A stretch of 64,000 nt of DNA from Halichondria panicea (GCF_963675165.1 NC_087377.1:3688978-3752977), one strand, 5' to 3'. Positions 11,695 through 24,683 are shown, counted from the stretch's first letter. The notes: generated by a model not told the origin, from the letters alone. Numbers and translations: made by a program.

Positions 11695-12882
11695 TTATTG
11701 ATTACTGCTGCTTACCTGTGGCGATGGATGGAGAAACACTTTGCTTGAGTCTTGTTTTGGATCGCCTCGAAAAAGTTTCGTTTGAAGATCGCGATAGGGG
11801 ACAGACAAGTGAAGAGTGTCCAACGTAGCAGTAAACACAGGGAACACTTCAGCAGCAATGCTCTTAGCAAGGGACAGTATCAAAACACAGTCTTCTTGAA
11901 TCGATACAAGTTGCAGATCCCACGGTTCAATGTTTAACTTGTTCGCTAGTTGCAAGCACACTGATTTGATTTGCTTGAGGCTCACAGCAGCATTTCTGTG
12001 GTGTGTGTATTGCAGAGCCAGGTATACAGTATTGGAACCTGTGCTTCGAGAATGGAGAGTCGTGAACGGAACTTCATTCACATTTCGGGTGCAATACGTA
12101 TCAAACTTGTCCAAATACTTTCTGAGATGTTGTCTGCCACTATTTGAACCAAATTCGGTTATTATCATTTCCAGGAAGTCGTAATTGAAGAAAGAGGTAC
12201 GTTTGCAAATAATCCCGTCAATGGAATTACAGTTCATCAAATCAACTTTCTTTGTTAGCAAGAGGATCTTCAATTCTTGAACCGAATTTGTGGCAGATTT
12301 TATTAACAAGCGACGTAGCTCACCAAACAAGAACGTGATTTCCTCGAATTCTGATTTCAAATTGCCTTTGCGTAATTTATCTTTCGCAATGCAACCAGAT
12401 GTTTTGAGAGACATAAATTGCAACGTTTCCCCTCCCTTCTTGCACGGGGTAGTACAGCCAGTGGGGAGAAACTTCTGCACTGTGCATTTCTGACAGTAAG
12501 GGCATACAAATCGAGTCGAATGCGTAACCTGTATTTGTGGAATGGTAGGTGTTAGTTTGACGTGATAGTTTCGAGCAATTTCATCGACGCAATCGTTTAG
12601 CGTGACTCCTTGTTTCGTAAGTACGCTCACAAAGACGTCGTATAGAAGTGGGTTTCTCTCGATCTTGTTTCTCACAGCAGTGACGGTGCGAACAGCTTTA
12701 ATGAAAGACTCTGAGCTGGGACTACCTATTGATATTAAAGTGGTGTATTCAGTATCAGACAAAAGCTTTGCATTGTAGAGCTCGGTGCCTACAGTGTGAA
12801 TGTTGTCTTTGATAGACTTGACAAGAAGAGAGGTGCATTCAACAATGGTGTCGAATTCGGGAGAAGTTTTACTCGATGCCAT
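11695..12882 (-). CDS. Intronless unknown protein, 395 aa, helical N-terminus and Cys cluster
   Basis: A single open frame with no intron starts at MASSKTSPEF and lies between the two RASSF copies on the same strand. I do not recognise it. Residues about 10-105 look like a helical bundle with hydrophobic spacing (IVECTSLLVKSIKDN, LLYDVFVSVLTKQGV), reminiscent of death-fold modules such as CARD, but without a diagnostic motif. Residues 127-152 hold a Cys-rich cluster (CPYCQKC and TGCTTPCKKGG) that could bind one zinc. The remaining 240 residues have no motif I can name. There is no signal peptide or membrane segment, so a cytosolic or nuclear protein is likely. The lack of introns, in a region where most genes have many, suggests a retrocopy or a fast-evolving single-exon family. 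Confidence 0.65.
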   Translation of the reverse strand: MASSKTSPEFDTIVECTSLLVKSIKDNIHTVGTELYNAKLLSDTEYTTLISIGSPSSESFIKAVRTVTAVRNKIERNPLLYDVFVSVLTKQGVTLNDCVDEIARNYHVKLTPTIPQIQVTHSTRFVCPYCQKCTVQKFLPTGCTTPCKKGGETLQFMSLKTSGCIAKDKLRKGNLKSEFEEITFLFGELRRLLIKSATNSVQELKILLLTKKVDLMNCNSIDGIICKRTSFFNYDFLEMIITEFGSNSGRQHLRKYLDKFDTYCTRNVNEVPFTTLHSRSTGSNTVYLALQYTHHRNAAVSLKQIKSVCLQLANKLNIEPWDLQLVSIQEDCVLILSLAKSIAAEVFPVFTATLDTLHLSVPYRDLQTKLFRGDPKQDSSKVFLHPSPQVSSSNQ

Positions 12883-14244
12883 CTCTTGTTTTGAGGTTGT
12901 ATAGAGAATAGATGAGATTCACGGATAACTCTCTGCGGACAAATTATTTGAATAGTGAGGTAGCTATATCAGTCCCGTCCCGGGGCGTCCCACATATGCA
13001 GTTAGGTGTAGAGTTCGGAGGATGCCACATGTTATACCGTTGTATAATTATGTACACAAAGAGTACGTTACGGTATGTGCATGCGTGTACAGTTGAGCCC
13101 CTCTTATGAACTTAATGGCCACCCCTAAAGAAAGACTAATAATTATTACGATAATTATAAAGGCAGGTCCCAAATGAACAGTTTTTTGTACAAGACAACA
13201 AAGTTGAGCCCCTCCTATAATGATGGCCAGCAAGGTTAACTAGTACTGTGATAAAGGCTATTGGCATACAGGTCACAAATGAACAGTTTATGTAAGACAA
13301 CGTACCACTCAACAACGCTACCTCTGGCCAAAAACGTGCTCCCTATAAAGTTGACATTGTAAGTGTTACCAAAGTAAATACTCAATTGAGTGTTCCTTTT
13401 ATCATTAATTCTTAGTACGTAAACAATATTGCTCGCGGACCACACCTAAGTTAGAGTATTATGCTTTACAATGAATGTATAGATGAGTATGATTGTCATA
13501 TTGAAAGTTAAGAGTTATACCCCATGTAAAGTGATCCCAGCCTGTCTATAACTATATAGCTATAGTGGTCAGACCAACAGCTATAGCAATAGCTGTTAAC
13601 CACATGTATGCACAGTAGAGGAGACATTATAATTATGGGACTTGGCTTTCATTTTAATTCCCAAGAATTGGTTAACTCTCTCAGCAGCTAAACACCCTAT
13701 AGCTGAGCACAACCATAACAATCTTCATACTAGTCTCATGCAAACCTCAACATACCTTATAATAGCCAGTTAGCTCAGCAGCAGGTTACAAGAATAAAAC
13801 ACTCTAGCTATAGATCTGTAGATTGCCAAACACAATTTGCTGAATGTGACTATAATTATGACAGGCCTCCATATTTAGCACAGCCCAATTTGTCTTATTA
13901 GGGTGGCCATTGTGTCTAAGAACTTAATGGCCCAATCCATTACTAGTTGAATAGCGTGCACAATTAACTATATTCACAGACCAAGCATTGCAAAGATGAT
14001 TATAATTATGACCAACTTGTTTTGACAACCAAACATGTGTACAAGGGATATATAGAGAGAGACGAGAGAGAGAATATAAAATAATAATAATTTACAGTGC
14101 AATGTTGAAAAGACAATAATATAAATACATACATAAAGGGACGTGGATGTTGTATACATTGCAATGACCTAAAAATACAAAAACCAAATACCTAAGTGCA
14201 GGAAAATTAATGAGAGTTTTAACGTATAATGAGATAACTATTTG
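12883..14244. other. Spacer with no recognisable gene
   Basis: This A/T-rich spacer lies between the intronless 395-aa gene and the 3' end of RASSF copy 2. It holds fragments of dispersed repeats, such as GTTGAGCCCCTC at 13093 and 13203, and short open frames without coding character. I see no exon with matching splice sites. Confidence 0.5.
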
Positions 14245-16683
14245 CTATACATCTGTTTCTTCACATGTTCGACGAGCTTGAGTAATAGCACCTCTCCAGC
14301 GATCAAATCTGAGCAAAGAGAAACGGCAGCATTTAAATGGCGGACGTAATAATAATCAAAAACAGGCGGCTTAGGATAACTATAGATTAGGTAAAGGACA
14401 TCAAAATGAATGTACTTTATGTACTGAACACTGAAACTTGTCAGCCTGCAAGTACAAACACATGCTATGGAGAAACTTTGGGGCACATTAACCTGGCTGT
14501 ATTATAGAGGGTTGCCTACTCACAGGGACACCACAATAGAGACAGGCTTGCATACACATGTACACGAGTTACCTAGTTATTATTTTCTTCTTTTCTTTTT
14601 CTTCCTCCTCTTGAAATCTGGCGGAGAATTGCTCTAACTCGTGAATGGAGAATTTAATCCACTCTGCAGCCTGTGTGTGTGTGTGTGTGTGCGTGCGTGC
14701 GTGTGTGTGGTTAGTACAAGCAGGTATACTATTCACTCAGGGCGGCAGTGGGAATATCAATAACAGCAACCCCACATCATACGTAGTTGACTTTATTTTA
14801 TTCCCAGTGGCACACTGAGGCCAGAGTGGACATAACACTCTTCATTAAACAATGCTATACTGTACAGTGAAGTTATCTATTGTGGTCACCCCCCATAATA
14901 ATACAACCAGGTTAAACGTCTCCTGTGTGATCTCTTCTACAAGTTTCACTATACAGTCATGCACACAAGCTGGTAATAAACTGGTACTAAAACATTAATG
15001 GGTTGCACTTTCAAGTCCAATTATTACTAAGAGAATGTCCCCCTCACCTCTGCTGACAGAATCTCCTCCACCTCAGAGCTTTCAATGACAAACAGTTTAG
15101 CGATATCTTCGGAAGGTCCTAACTTGAGTCGTAGCTTGAGTGGGTAGTCATCGTCCTTACACAACTCTTTGCGGCCATTGTCATAGAACACACAGAGAGA
15201 GAACTCGGACACATCATTCTCAACCTGGACAAGAGGAGGGAGGAATGCTACTAGATACATGTAAGCAGGGATATGCCCACACTGGTTGGTGGTAACTAAA
15301 CCACTTCTTAGGCCTATAGTAAACGAGGCAACAATTGTGACAAGAGTAGGGGGGGGGAAGAATAATAATTAGTTGAAACTACTACATGTAGATACATAAT
15401 TATAAGCACGATCCACACTTGGTAACAACTAAACCACTTCTTGGGTCTATAGTGAAAGAGGCAAATTGTGAGATTGAACATTAAAAATAACCACTTAGTC
15501 CAACATTCTGAGCACATCACAGTTGTGTAAGGACATGGTTAGGCCCGTGGGTGATGCTATTAACATTGTTGCACATACCAAAGGATATTTACACCTTAAC
15601 TGTAAACCTAAGCAACATGAACTAATTGTAATTTAAGTGCCTAGCTGGCAAACATAGTGTATACGCCAATTAGTACAATAGCACCTTGTACAAAAATGAC
15701 TTTTCAGTCACACACAAAATATGCGCAAGCTGTACACACACACACAACTATTAACTATAATAATTATGTGTATAAGTTGCCTGCCTGCCTGCCAGGTGCA
15801 AACAATAGTCGTACTGTGTGTGTTTGTAGTGAATACAGAGATATAGATGTAGCCACCTTGAATTTGGCTAGTAGCATTTTGAGCACATCAACAGTCTGGA
15901 TGGCATTGGTCACTCTCAAGTTCGTGGACTGACCGTGTGGAGGGGTGTACTTGTGACGCTGTGTAGGAAGTGGAGAGGGGTCAAAGTACAACATACAAAG
16001 TACAACATACAAGTACATAATTATTATTATGCTGCCTATGTACATTTGCTGCCTATGTACATTGTATAAGCATACAAGTTGAATGTACATGTACTCTCAG
16101 CTATACTATATATTTGGCGAGCATTATAATTATTTGGCAAATGAGGCGATTCAAGTAATTGGACAATCGTGCTACAGGAAATGCTCAAACGATGTTATTA
16201 TAATAATAAATTACTTACCTTGAGTGATTTTTTATCCTCGGCTTTTTTTTGCCGTGATATCCGTTTGAAAGATGCCGATCTTTTCCTCGGAGAGTAGCTA
16301 TTACCACCGTCCACACTACAAGAGGGGATAATAACCACACCCACTGTAATACACATTTGCGTAGCTGGTAAAGATCGTCACGATATAAAACAGTAATCAT
16401 GGTTCTATCCAGTGAGAAATGTGATAGTGTGTATAATTATGCTCGCTATAACAATTAATATTAATGTTTGGGTGCTAAAGTATCATCAGACAAAAGCTTC
16501 GTCATGTTTGAGTCTCAGAAAGAACGCAGCTAAGTTGTCATCATTTGAAGAGCACACACAGCTATACTATTCTTATCTCACCTAGTTCCCCTGGTCAAGG
16601 ATCTGCTGACAGCGTTTCCATCAACACCCTCTTTAGGATCACGCTCGAGTGAACCCATACGATCCTTTCTACGATCCAGCGTG

Positions 16684-16720
<37 letters not shown>

Positions 16721-19700
16721 GAGATGTACATGTACGACACTTTTATCAGTGGTTTCATCAGCCGCTAAAGTTCGTCATAAATAAACTCGGAAAGAACGCA
16801 GCGAGTTGTCATCATTTGAAACCACTCTACTATACAGTGAAGCCTGTCTATAGTGTAGGGGCAGACCAACAGTGGCTGTAATAAAGAGGTGGCCTGCTAA
16901 CACAGGTCCAAACACATGCTATGGAGATACTTTGGAGCCAGCGGCTGTATTATAGAGGGTGACCTGCTTATAGGACGTAGCCACATGTATTGTACAGTGT
17001 GTCCACACATTAGTATCGTGTAAACATGTACGCTCTAACAAGGATTGGCACCACTTTCGTAAATTTTGATTTTTACAAGTATCGTGCATATTGAGGGGTA
17101 CCTGGTAAACTGGATGAGCCCTCCTGTGAATAGTGACCTGCTGGCAGGCTCATACTCATATCAGATTCCTGGTCCTGGTCTCTACTGGGCATTGTACCTG
17201 CAGAGGGAGGCATGATGTCCATCACAACCCTAGAATGCTTTGCGAGCATCAAACATATATGCGAACTTTGAGAGCATTCGCAAAAATAAAATCACAAAAC
17301 CTAAACTACATGTAGTATTGGTAATAACACATGATCCTTGCCAGAACCCAATAGTTAGCAAAGCATTTGGCTCATTTTCAAAGGTTTTTCACTAGCTAGT
17401 AATACGATACATATACCCTCTGTATGCAAGTAAGGTTGATCACAATTCATAGAGGGCAGGGATGTGCCCACACATTGGTCGGTGGTGGTGGTCGGTACTA
17501 ACCACCCTCTTAGATAAAAATATTCAATCAGATAATAATTGTGGCTTGTGACACCTCTAGCAATTTGTTGAAGCCTTCTTTAATACTTACTAACCATACA
17601 TTTTGACCTCTGACATCAATGGAAACACTATGCCAATATCTACCATAGCACAGTTCAGATGGTGAACTCGGGCCTAAGTCACTACTGAGTCAATACATCC
17701 CATGTGGCACTCGTGCATGTGTCACAACTATTACTTAAAACCTATTCAGGGCTGCATCCAGGATTTTGGATCAGGGGGGGCAAATTGGGCATATGAAAAT
17801 GTAGGAGGGGTGAAGTCATCAGAATTATAGCAGTACAAATGCCTATTAATGCAGATCCTAGGGGGGTCGAAACTGTGCCCAGGGGGGGGGGGAAATACCC
17901 CCCTCAATGCAGCCCTGCTATTTATGGCAAAAAAATGCTAGTACATGTGGTAGGGAAAGCATTACATCATACAGGTTTTCAATACAATGTACACTAATTA
18001 TACCTAATACTTAGTGCGTATACTGTATATGCTTGATCAGGAGCCGCGGCTACTAAATGTTTCATTTTGCTGGCAGAGGAGGCTACAATTCAAGAGGGGC
18101 CACTGTTCAAGAGCGGCGTTTATTAGCTCCAGATAATTTAGTTTGTCATCAAAAGTTGTTTTCACCTGCATAAACTTGAACTCTGCCATGAGAAAGTCTT
18201 TGTGAAGCACTAACAAGCTGCTACTCATAGCTACGTACATGTAGCTAGCTGCTAGTAATAATTTTTTTGGCTGCCACGTGCAGAAATGCTAGAGTCGAAG
18301 TTCACTGAGGCTACTATTTGAGAGCGGCTATTAAATGTTTCATTTTGCTAGCAAGGGAGACTACTATTTGAGTGCAGCCTTTATACAAGAGCGGCCTCTG
18401 ATCGAGCATATACGGTATGTACATGTGTATATACCTTTGTGGTCCCACAGCATCGCCTGCAGTCTCTTCTTATCTTCGTCATCAAGATAACGGGTTTGCC
18501 GTGCCTGGGTACAAAGGTCGATTACTTACATGTACAAATAGTACACGAGAAGAACAAATTCTGTACATGTGCTCAATCACACTTACAGTCTGTATGTCTA
18601 CAAAACAGGAAACTTGGCCTACTGTATTAGTGTGATATACTGTATACTGGCATTCAGAGGAGGTACGACATCCGCGTGTCAAAGGAAATGTTTATTCCTT
18701 AGGTCAAAGTTCAATATAATAAAGAATGTGTGTGTGTTTAAGACACGCGGATGTCGTACCACCTCCTCTGACTGACATTGGTACCATTTCTGACTAATTG
18801 CTGCAATGATACATTTTGTACATGCATTAGTTACTGTACAAGTCATGACAAGTGCATACAGTGAAACCTGCCTCTATAATGGTAAGTAACTGTGGCTGTA
18901 ATAAAGAGGTGGCCTGCTAACACAGGTCCAAACACATGCTATGGAGACTTTAGGGCCTATCAACCTGGCTGTGTCCTGGTTACATGTATAGAGGGTGGTC
19001 ACAATAGATAGGTTACACTGCAGGTACAGAGGAGGTACGACATGCAGGAGCACTTTAATTACTTTAATTACATTCCGTTCACGTGTAGGCCTAGGTTTTT
19101 TAATGCTGAGTCAGCTAATCAAGTGTTTTAATTAGGAAATCAAGCCTATTTGCTCCTGCATGTCGTACCTCCTCTGCTACAGGTACATGTTCCCCAATAC
19201 AGTACAGTAGCTAAATGCATATGGACTATCTTTTCAAATACTTTTATCAGTGGGTTTCATCAGCCGCTAAAGTTTGTCATAAATAAACTCGGAAAGAACG
19301 CAGCGAGTTGTCATCATTTGAAACCACTACTATACATAGAATCCTGTCTATAGTGTAGGGGGTAGACCAGCAGTGGCTGTAATAAAGAGGTGGCCTGCTA
19401 ATACAGGACATTGGGGTTAATGGTTGGGGCCCATTAACCTGGGTATAGAGGATGACTACAGTGAATGAAATATGTCTTCAGTGTATGGTCACATGCTACA
19501 GAGAGACTTTGGGGCCGGCTGTATTATATATAGAGGGTGGCTTGCTTATAGGGACACCACAATAGACAGGTAGATTAATTAGTAATAACAAGGGCATATA
19601 AAAGAGAGAGGGCAAGCAACTGACTATCAACCCTACGTGCGAGCAAAAACCAAAGCCACAGACTGGATATACTATGTACTGTACACACAAATCTAGATAT

Positions 19701-20202
19701 TACTGTACTTTCCACTGCCCATTTTAGTTTTTGCTCGCAAGCTGTCGCATTCCCTCTCTCATTTTTATGCCAGGGTGTCATACAGGATTTTGAAGCAGAG
19801 GGGGGAAATAAGAAGTAAAAAAAAAGGTCAACTGTTGTTTCAATACCCTGTTATAGTATGTAAAATTTCCAGCTATGGACACTCAGCCATAAGTCATACA
19901 ACTAGTTACCTGAAAGCAAAAAAAGGAGGGGGAAATTGGAGCTAGGGGGGATATCCCCCTTCCCCCCCCTGTATGACACCCTGTACGCCCTTGGTAATAA
20001 TAATCATTTAAATACAAACTGTGTGTACCTTTTGAGCTTCTTCCAACATCAACACGTACGCGGCATCGTCTCCATGCACGAAGTCATAAATGGAGTCTCT
20101 GTCAGTCCTGGCTTTAGCGTACATGACTCCGGGGGCCAATCGAATCGGCTTCTTTAAACCCCAGTAGAGCTTGAGCACCCCCTCAAACGATAGCTGACCG
20201 TT

Positions 20203-20244
<42 letters not shown>

Positions 20245-22369
20245 GGGGGGGGTGTGTGAGATGTGATAAATGTTCAGCTGTAGTACAAGCATAAATACAA
20301 TAAAGTTCGAGTGCTAAAGTTTCATCATTCATCAGACAAAAGCTTCGTCATATTTAAGTCTCAGAAAGAACGCAGCTAAGTTGTCATCATTTGAGGAGCA
20401 ATAGTAACACTAACTACATGTACACAATAAAATTGATGACCTGATTTTGTTAAGACTCACCTCTTTAGGCTTGAGCTTCTCTACACTGTTGGACTTCTCC
20501 AGTCCACTCTGTTTGTACATGTTGTACTCAGTAATTTTACTAAGCAACTCTTGTCTGGGGGGGGGATAATGAAACTCTAGGGGCCAGGGAGTACATAAAA
20601 AATAATGAAACATCTCAAGAACGAATTAAACTAGAGAGGGGTACTCATATTTGAAATGCTACAAGTAACGGGACTAAACATCTGCCTTATTTTAAAATTA
20701 AAAATGCTTTTAATCCTCCATGTAGGTATCGTGCCTAACATTGAACCTACATGTATTGTTTCTTCTAAATGACAACCTACTTTTCTGCTACTGACTGCTT
20801 ATTGACTGCATCAGGGCCAACTTTGGAGGCCATGAGGACTCCCTTCCTGAAACCTTCCTGTCCAAACAAGAGCTGGTAGCAACTGTTGCAGTAAGGCTTC
20901 TCTTGATGCTGCAAAGGGGAACACACACACACAGAGCTAAAAGGTTGTCTGTTTGTACTGTATTGGAGAAAACACCTGTACAGTGAAACCTGTCTATTGT
21001 GGTCATTTTAAAAAGGTCACCCTCTATACTACAGCCAGGTTATTGGGCCCCAAAGTCTCCATAGCATGTGTTTGGACCTGTGTTAGCAGGCCACCTCTTT
21101 ATTACAGGCACTGTTGGTCTGCTTTACGAGATGACCACAATAGACAGGGTTTACTGACAATACTGATTGTACACACAGAGTAAGAACAAAAGCGCTGTAC
21201 ACATGGACTTACTTTATTACATGTATGCAAGTTGATAGTACAACCTGATCTATGCAACATTTGCATCACTAATTCCGGAAAAACTATTAATACTGCTGCT
21301 GTGTGAAGAATAGCAGTACACAAGTGGATACAGATACTGTACAGTGAAACTTATTTTTGTCCAGTTGTATTGTGGTCACCCATTAGGCAGGTCAGCCTAT
21401 ATCATAATAATAGCCGGGTTAATGGGCCCCAAAGTCTCCATGTCATGTGTACGTATAGCAATCCCTTTCTTCACTACAGCCACTGTTAGTCTGCCCCCAA
21501 GGGTGACCACAGTGTACGTATACTATAGGTTGAATATTAGGCCAATGATTTTAGCAAGAGTTAGAGGATTGACTTACAGCCGAGTGTTGTCCTGGGGTGA
21601 GATTTATGTCACACTTATCACACTTCAGGCAAGCAGAGTGCCAGTCCTTACCTAGTATCACCCTCCGCTCAGCTGGGGGGAGGGGGGGGGGGGTTATCAA
21701 TACATTAACAGATATGCTAGTATTTAATTTACACATTTTTAATTTACACATTTTTAGACTAACTTCTAAGGTATCCTAGAGATTACACATGACTGAAACC
21801 CTCAGTGTACTGTACACTGAAACCTGGCCATACAGCAGTCACTATAACTGGGTAGACCATCCAGTGGCTGTAATAGAAAGATGTGCTCAGGTGGCCTACT
21901 AACACATGCTATGTGGGCCTCAGCTGTACAATAGAGGGTGGCCTGCTTAATACAGTCAAGCTCATTCATCTGTATCCCTGGTGTCATACAGGGGGGGGGG
22001 GGTATGCCTCCCTAGCTCCAATTCCCCCCCTAAAATTTGCATTCAGGTACTAGTTGGGGTCCATAGCTGGCAATTTTACAGGGTATTGAAATAACAGTTG
22101 ACGTTTTTTTTTTAGCAAAATGTTCTAGATACTTTTCTTATTTCCCCCAGGGCCCTTCTACTTCAAAATCTTGTATGACACCCTGCCCACTCTTACATCA
22201 TTATATTCAAGCTTCAATTTACAAGCCTGCCTATAATTGATTAAGTACGCTCACCATGGTAGACGGGTTTGCCACACTTTGGACACGTGGACATTGCTGC
22301 AATTTTATTAGCTGTTTTAGTAGAAGCCGACTTCTTTAACGATTTGACTGTTTTAAACCCACTCAACAT
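14245..22369 (-). CDS. RASSF-type protein, copy 2: complete LIM, RA and SARAH domains
   Basis: Exons, 5' to 3' on the minus strand: 22255-22369, 21578-21672, 20781-20908, 20461-20554, 20029-20205, 18435-18504, 17102-17197, 16582-16684, 16219-16315, 15857-15958, 15048-15224, 14573-14670 and 14245-14308. They are phase-checked and give 471 residues. A TGA sits in frame directly before the chosen ATG. The LIM domain is complete: [15 protein letters not shown] and YCNSC, a CRIP-like arrangement. After a Ser/Lys linker ([16 protein letters not shown]) come RA ([19 protein letters not shown]) and SARAH ([26 protein letters not shown]). It is probably a Hippo/MST-binding scaffold responding to a Ras-family GTPase (family knowledge). 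The introns are much longer than in copy 1 and full of transposon-derived repeats. Confidence 0.88.
16749..16827. repeat. Dispersed ~77-bp repeat, GTGGTTTCATCAGCCGC type
   Basis: The unit begins GTGGTTTCATCAGCCGCTAA and ends GTCATCATTTGAAACCAC, so its tips are inverted (GTGGTTTCA / TGAAACCAC). Near-identical copies occur at about 19251-19329, 58800-58877 and 59388-59463. A diverged relative lies near 16480-16555 and 20310-20400. Three copies sit directly beside the CAGTGAAACCTGTC family. Confidence 0.7.
17747..17917. mobile_element. MITE tipped CAGGGCTGCATCCAGG
   Basis: The element begins CAGGGCTGCATCCAGGATTT and ends TCAATGCAGCCCTG, so the ends are inverted repeats around a G-rich then C-rich core. 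A second member, 257 bp, lies at 47894-48150 in a calcineurin intron. There is no open frame, so it would be non-autonomous. Confidence 0.65.
18655..18770. mobile_element. Hairpin element A tipped CAGAGGAGGTACGACA
   Basis: The left arm reads CAGAGGAGGTACGACA, then TCCGCGTGTC. The right arm is its reverse complement with a 3-bp insertion. The loop is unrelated to elements B and C. It lies in an intron of RASSF copy 2. Confidence 0.75.
19027..19176. mobile_element. Hairpin element B tipped CAGAGGAGGTACGACA
   Basis: Both ends carry the 16-bp tip followed by TGCAGGAGCA as perfect inverted arms of 26 bp. The inner stem differs from that of element A. The loop contains TTTAATTA motifs. Confidence 0.75.
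19771..19983. mobile_element. MITE tipped CAGGGTGTCATACAGG
   Basis: Inverted ends CAGGGTGTCATACAGG and CCTGTATGACACCCTG bound a 213-bp element. A second member, in the opposite orientation, lies at 21977-22185 and shares the core CAATACCCTG and GGGGGAAATT segments. There is no coding capacity. Both are in RASSF copy 2 introns. Confidence 0.75.
20981..21156. mobile_element. MITE of the abundant CAGTGAAACCTGTCTATTG family
   Basis: This is a clear full-length member with ends CAGTGAAACCTGTCTATTG and CAATAGACAGGGTTTACTG. Its inside carries the motifs ACAGCCAGGTTA, CATAGCATGTGTTTGGACC and GTTAGCAGGCCACC. The same sequence, whole or broken, recurs near 16840, 18860, 19340, 21333, 21812, 23683, 38572, 41498, 44465, 44870, 45745, 47518 and 58885. 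I see no transposase, so the elements would be non-autonomous. Confidence 0.8.
21977..22185. mobile_element. Second MITE tipped with GTGTCATACAGG
   Basis: It matches the element at 19771-19983 in reverse orientation, including the shared inner phrases around GTATTGAAATAACAGTTGAC. The left tip is slightly damaged (CCCTGGTGTCATACA). Confidence 0.7.
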
Positions 22370-22953
22370 TCAGATGACAGCGGATAGGGCTTACTGTGTG
22401 TGTGGTGTGGGGGGGGGGAGAGGGGGTGATAATCATACAAGGAATATTCATATAGAATCAGTACAACGCAATAGAAGGAAATGGAATAATTGTTCACTGA
22501 CACACAACTGAGCTTCACTATATATATACTCAGACAGTTGTACACATGTACAGCAGTGCAATGCATTCATACTCTGGTAGACATTCCTGGTGCAGTACAC
22601 AGTGTTATTACCATGTTTGACTCTAACAGTCACACACAATGATTGCTTACACTCAACGGAGGTGGGCCAACAATAATAATACAAGCAGCTTTTGCCATAA
22701 TCTCATATCCCATAAATTATACAGACCATTTGATAATCCCTCAAGATAGTAATTAGTGTTAGGGTATTATTACCAACAGATACAGCATTTGGCCTGGGAT
22801 ACACGAATTGAAAGTTTTTGTTTAGAAGCTTTCACATCAGAATAAACACAAACTGATGATTTATACCATATGCAACTGCATGCATTGAAAGATAACACGC
22901 ACACGCACACACACACCGGCACGCACACACACACGCACACGCACACACACCGG

Positions 22954-22989
<36 letters not shown>

Positions 22990-24438
22990 GGCACACGCAC
23001 ACACACACACACTGGCACACGCACACACACACACACACGCACACACACACACACACACACTGGCACACACACAATACAGCCTTCCCCTTTCCTGTACATA
23101 CATGTGTATGTAATGACCTAATGTATGGAATTGAAAGCTACACAAGCCACAGGTCTTTAGACACATTAACCATAAAGTTGGTAAACTTTCAGATTGAGCC
23201 TGAGCGCGTTAAACCAAAAACAATTACACGCATAAAAATATCAAATTTATGGGAGTAATGTGTACAAAAACTGTTTGCATTTTACAGGTAGTCATTGTAC
23301 GTTTACAGTTGCTATAACGGAATCCCTATACGTAAAGTTTCCTACTAACAACACATCCTATTTCAGCATAATTATGCTCATACATGACACACATGCAAAC
23401 ATGTGTGAGAAAATTGTGTAAAATGGAGGAAAATACTATAAACAGTGACATCACTATTATTGCTATACTGTTGTGACAATGATGTTGTGAGTACAATTCA
23501 TTAATTTAGGTACTTCAAAGCCACTCAGGTTACTAGTGTAGGGGATAGATCAGAAGCAACAGGAAATAGCTTGTTCGGTGGTTGGGGTAACTATTGATAC
23601 TCAAAAAAAACAACAAAAGTCCTCCAGTCTCCAAAACACAACTTCAGCTGACAATAATTAAACAAAGATCCCGTAAGAAATGCAGTGAAATCTGTCCATG
23701 GTGTTCACCCTATAAGCAGGTCACCAACTATAATACAGCCAGGTTAATGGGCCCCAAAGTCTCTCCATAGCATGTGTTTGGACCTGTGTTAGCAAGCTAC
23801 CCTCTATAATACAGCCAGGTGAATGGGGGCCCAGAGTCTCTCCATAGCATGCGTATTCGGACATGTGTTAGTAGACCACCTCTATAATACAGCCACGTTA
23901 GTCTACTATAGGATGGCCTATAGACAGTAGAAATCCACTCCTTCAGATAAAACTAATACACTCTCTCCAAGTGAAACAAAAGGTTATCACTATATCACAC
24001 CATAAACTGTATTGTAGGCTTGGAAACGGTCGAGCATCATCGATCGCCTTTTTAGCTAGGTGACGAGTGAAAATTAGGATATTATGTAAACCACTAGAGA
24101 TGGTGTTAGGCAAATTAGAGTCTAGAGTACTACAAGGTGTCAACACAACACACACAACGCATATTAGTCTAATTATGTGTAATGGGCACTTGAACACTTG
24201 TGTTTATATTAAGTAGAGCAAATTACATAGTCTGGCTATTAATTATACACCTCACAGGTTGTGTGTGTGGACCTAGCTATATATAATAAATGCACACATA
24301 ACCACATACACAGAATTTGTTAACATACCTTTGAAAGAAAAAAATGGAGACTTAGATAGTCCACAGTTTATAATTAATTTTATAGCAGAGAACTAACTAA
24401 GCTAATATAAAGCACCCCCTTTTAGTTTGGACTCTGAC
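22370..24438. other. Spacer with microsatellite and MITE copies, no gene
   Basis: It holds a long imperfect CA tract at 22898-23070 interrupted by CGGCAC and TGGCAC, and a tandemly extended copy of the CAGTGAAACCTGTC family at 23683-23935. No convincing exon was seen. The Thr/His and Val/Cys open frames here are translations of the CA tract. Confidence 0.6.
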
Positions 24439-24563
24439 CTGCCTCAATCCTTCCGCTGTGTTGTCCGAGCACAATAGAAAGAATAACTTGAGTAGTTCCG
24501 CAGCAGAGTCAACTTCACAAAACATACACAAGGTCTTCCCTTCTGGGCTGCAAACACAGCACC
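24439..24563 (-). CDS. Possible first exon of an unknown gene (CCVCSPEGK type)
   Basis: In the frame ending at a good donor (CAG|GTCAGA) the minus strand reads CCVCSPEGKTLCMFCEV, then DSAAELLKLFFLLCSDN. This is coding-like, with paired cysteines and an amphipathic helix. The first Met in frame is at 24525; the frame is open upstream for about another 30 residues before a stop. I found no acceptor exon that clearly continues it. It could be a 5' exon of RASSF copy 2 or a remnant. It is head to head with the S18-family gene, suggesting a shared promoter. Confidence 0.25.
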
Positions 24564-24683
24564 GGCTTGGATCACGTGACCTTTGACCCTTCAGGCATGT
24601 GGGTGGAGTTTAACAATCCTTGATTCTATTTATACTATGAAACACACATGGAAAAGAAAATTTGAAAATATTAAATCTGGAAG

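Noticed and set aside
22832-23121. Long open frames rich in Cys/Val or Thr/His
   Set aside because: They are translations of CA/TG microsatellites. The same holds at 46602-46896, 49441-49656, 54415-54760, 55429-55677 and 62501-62828.
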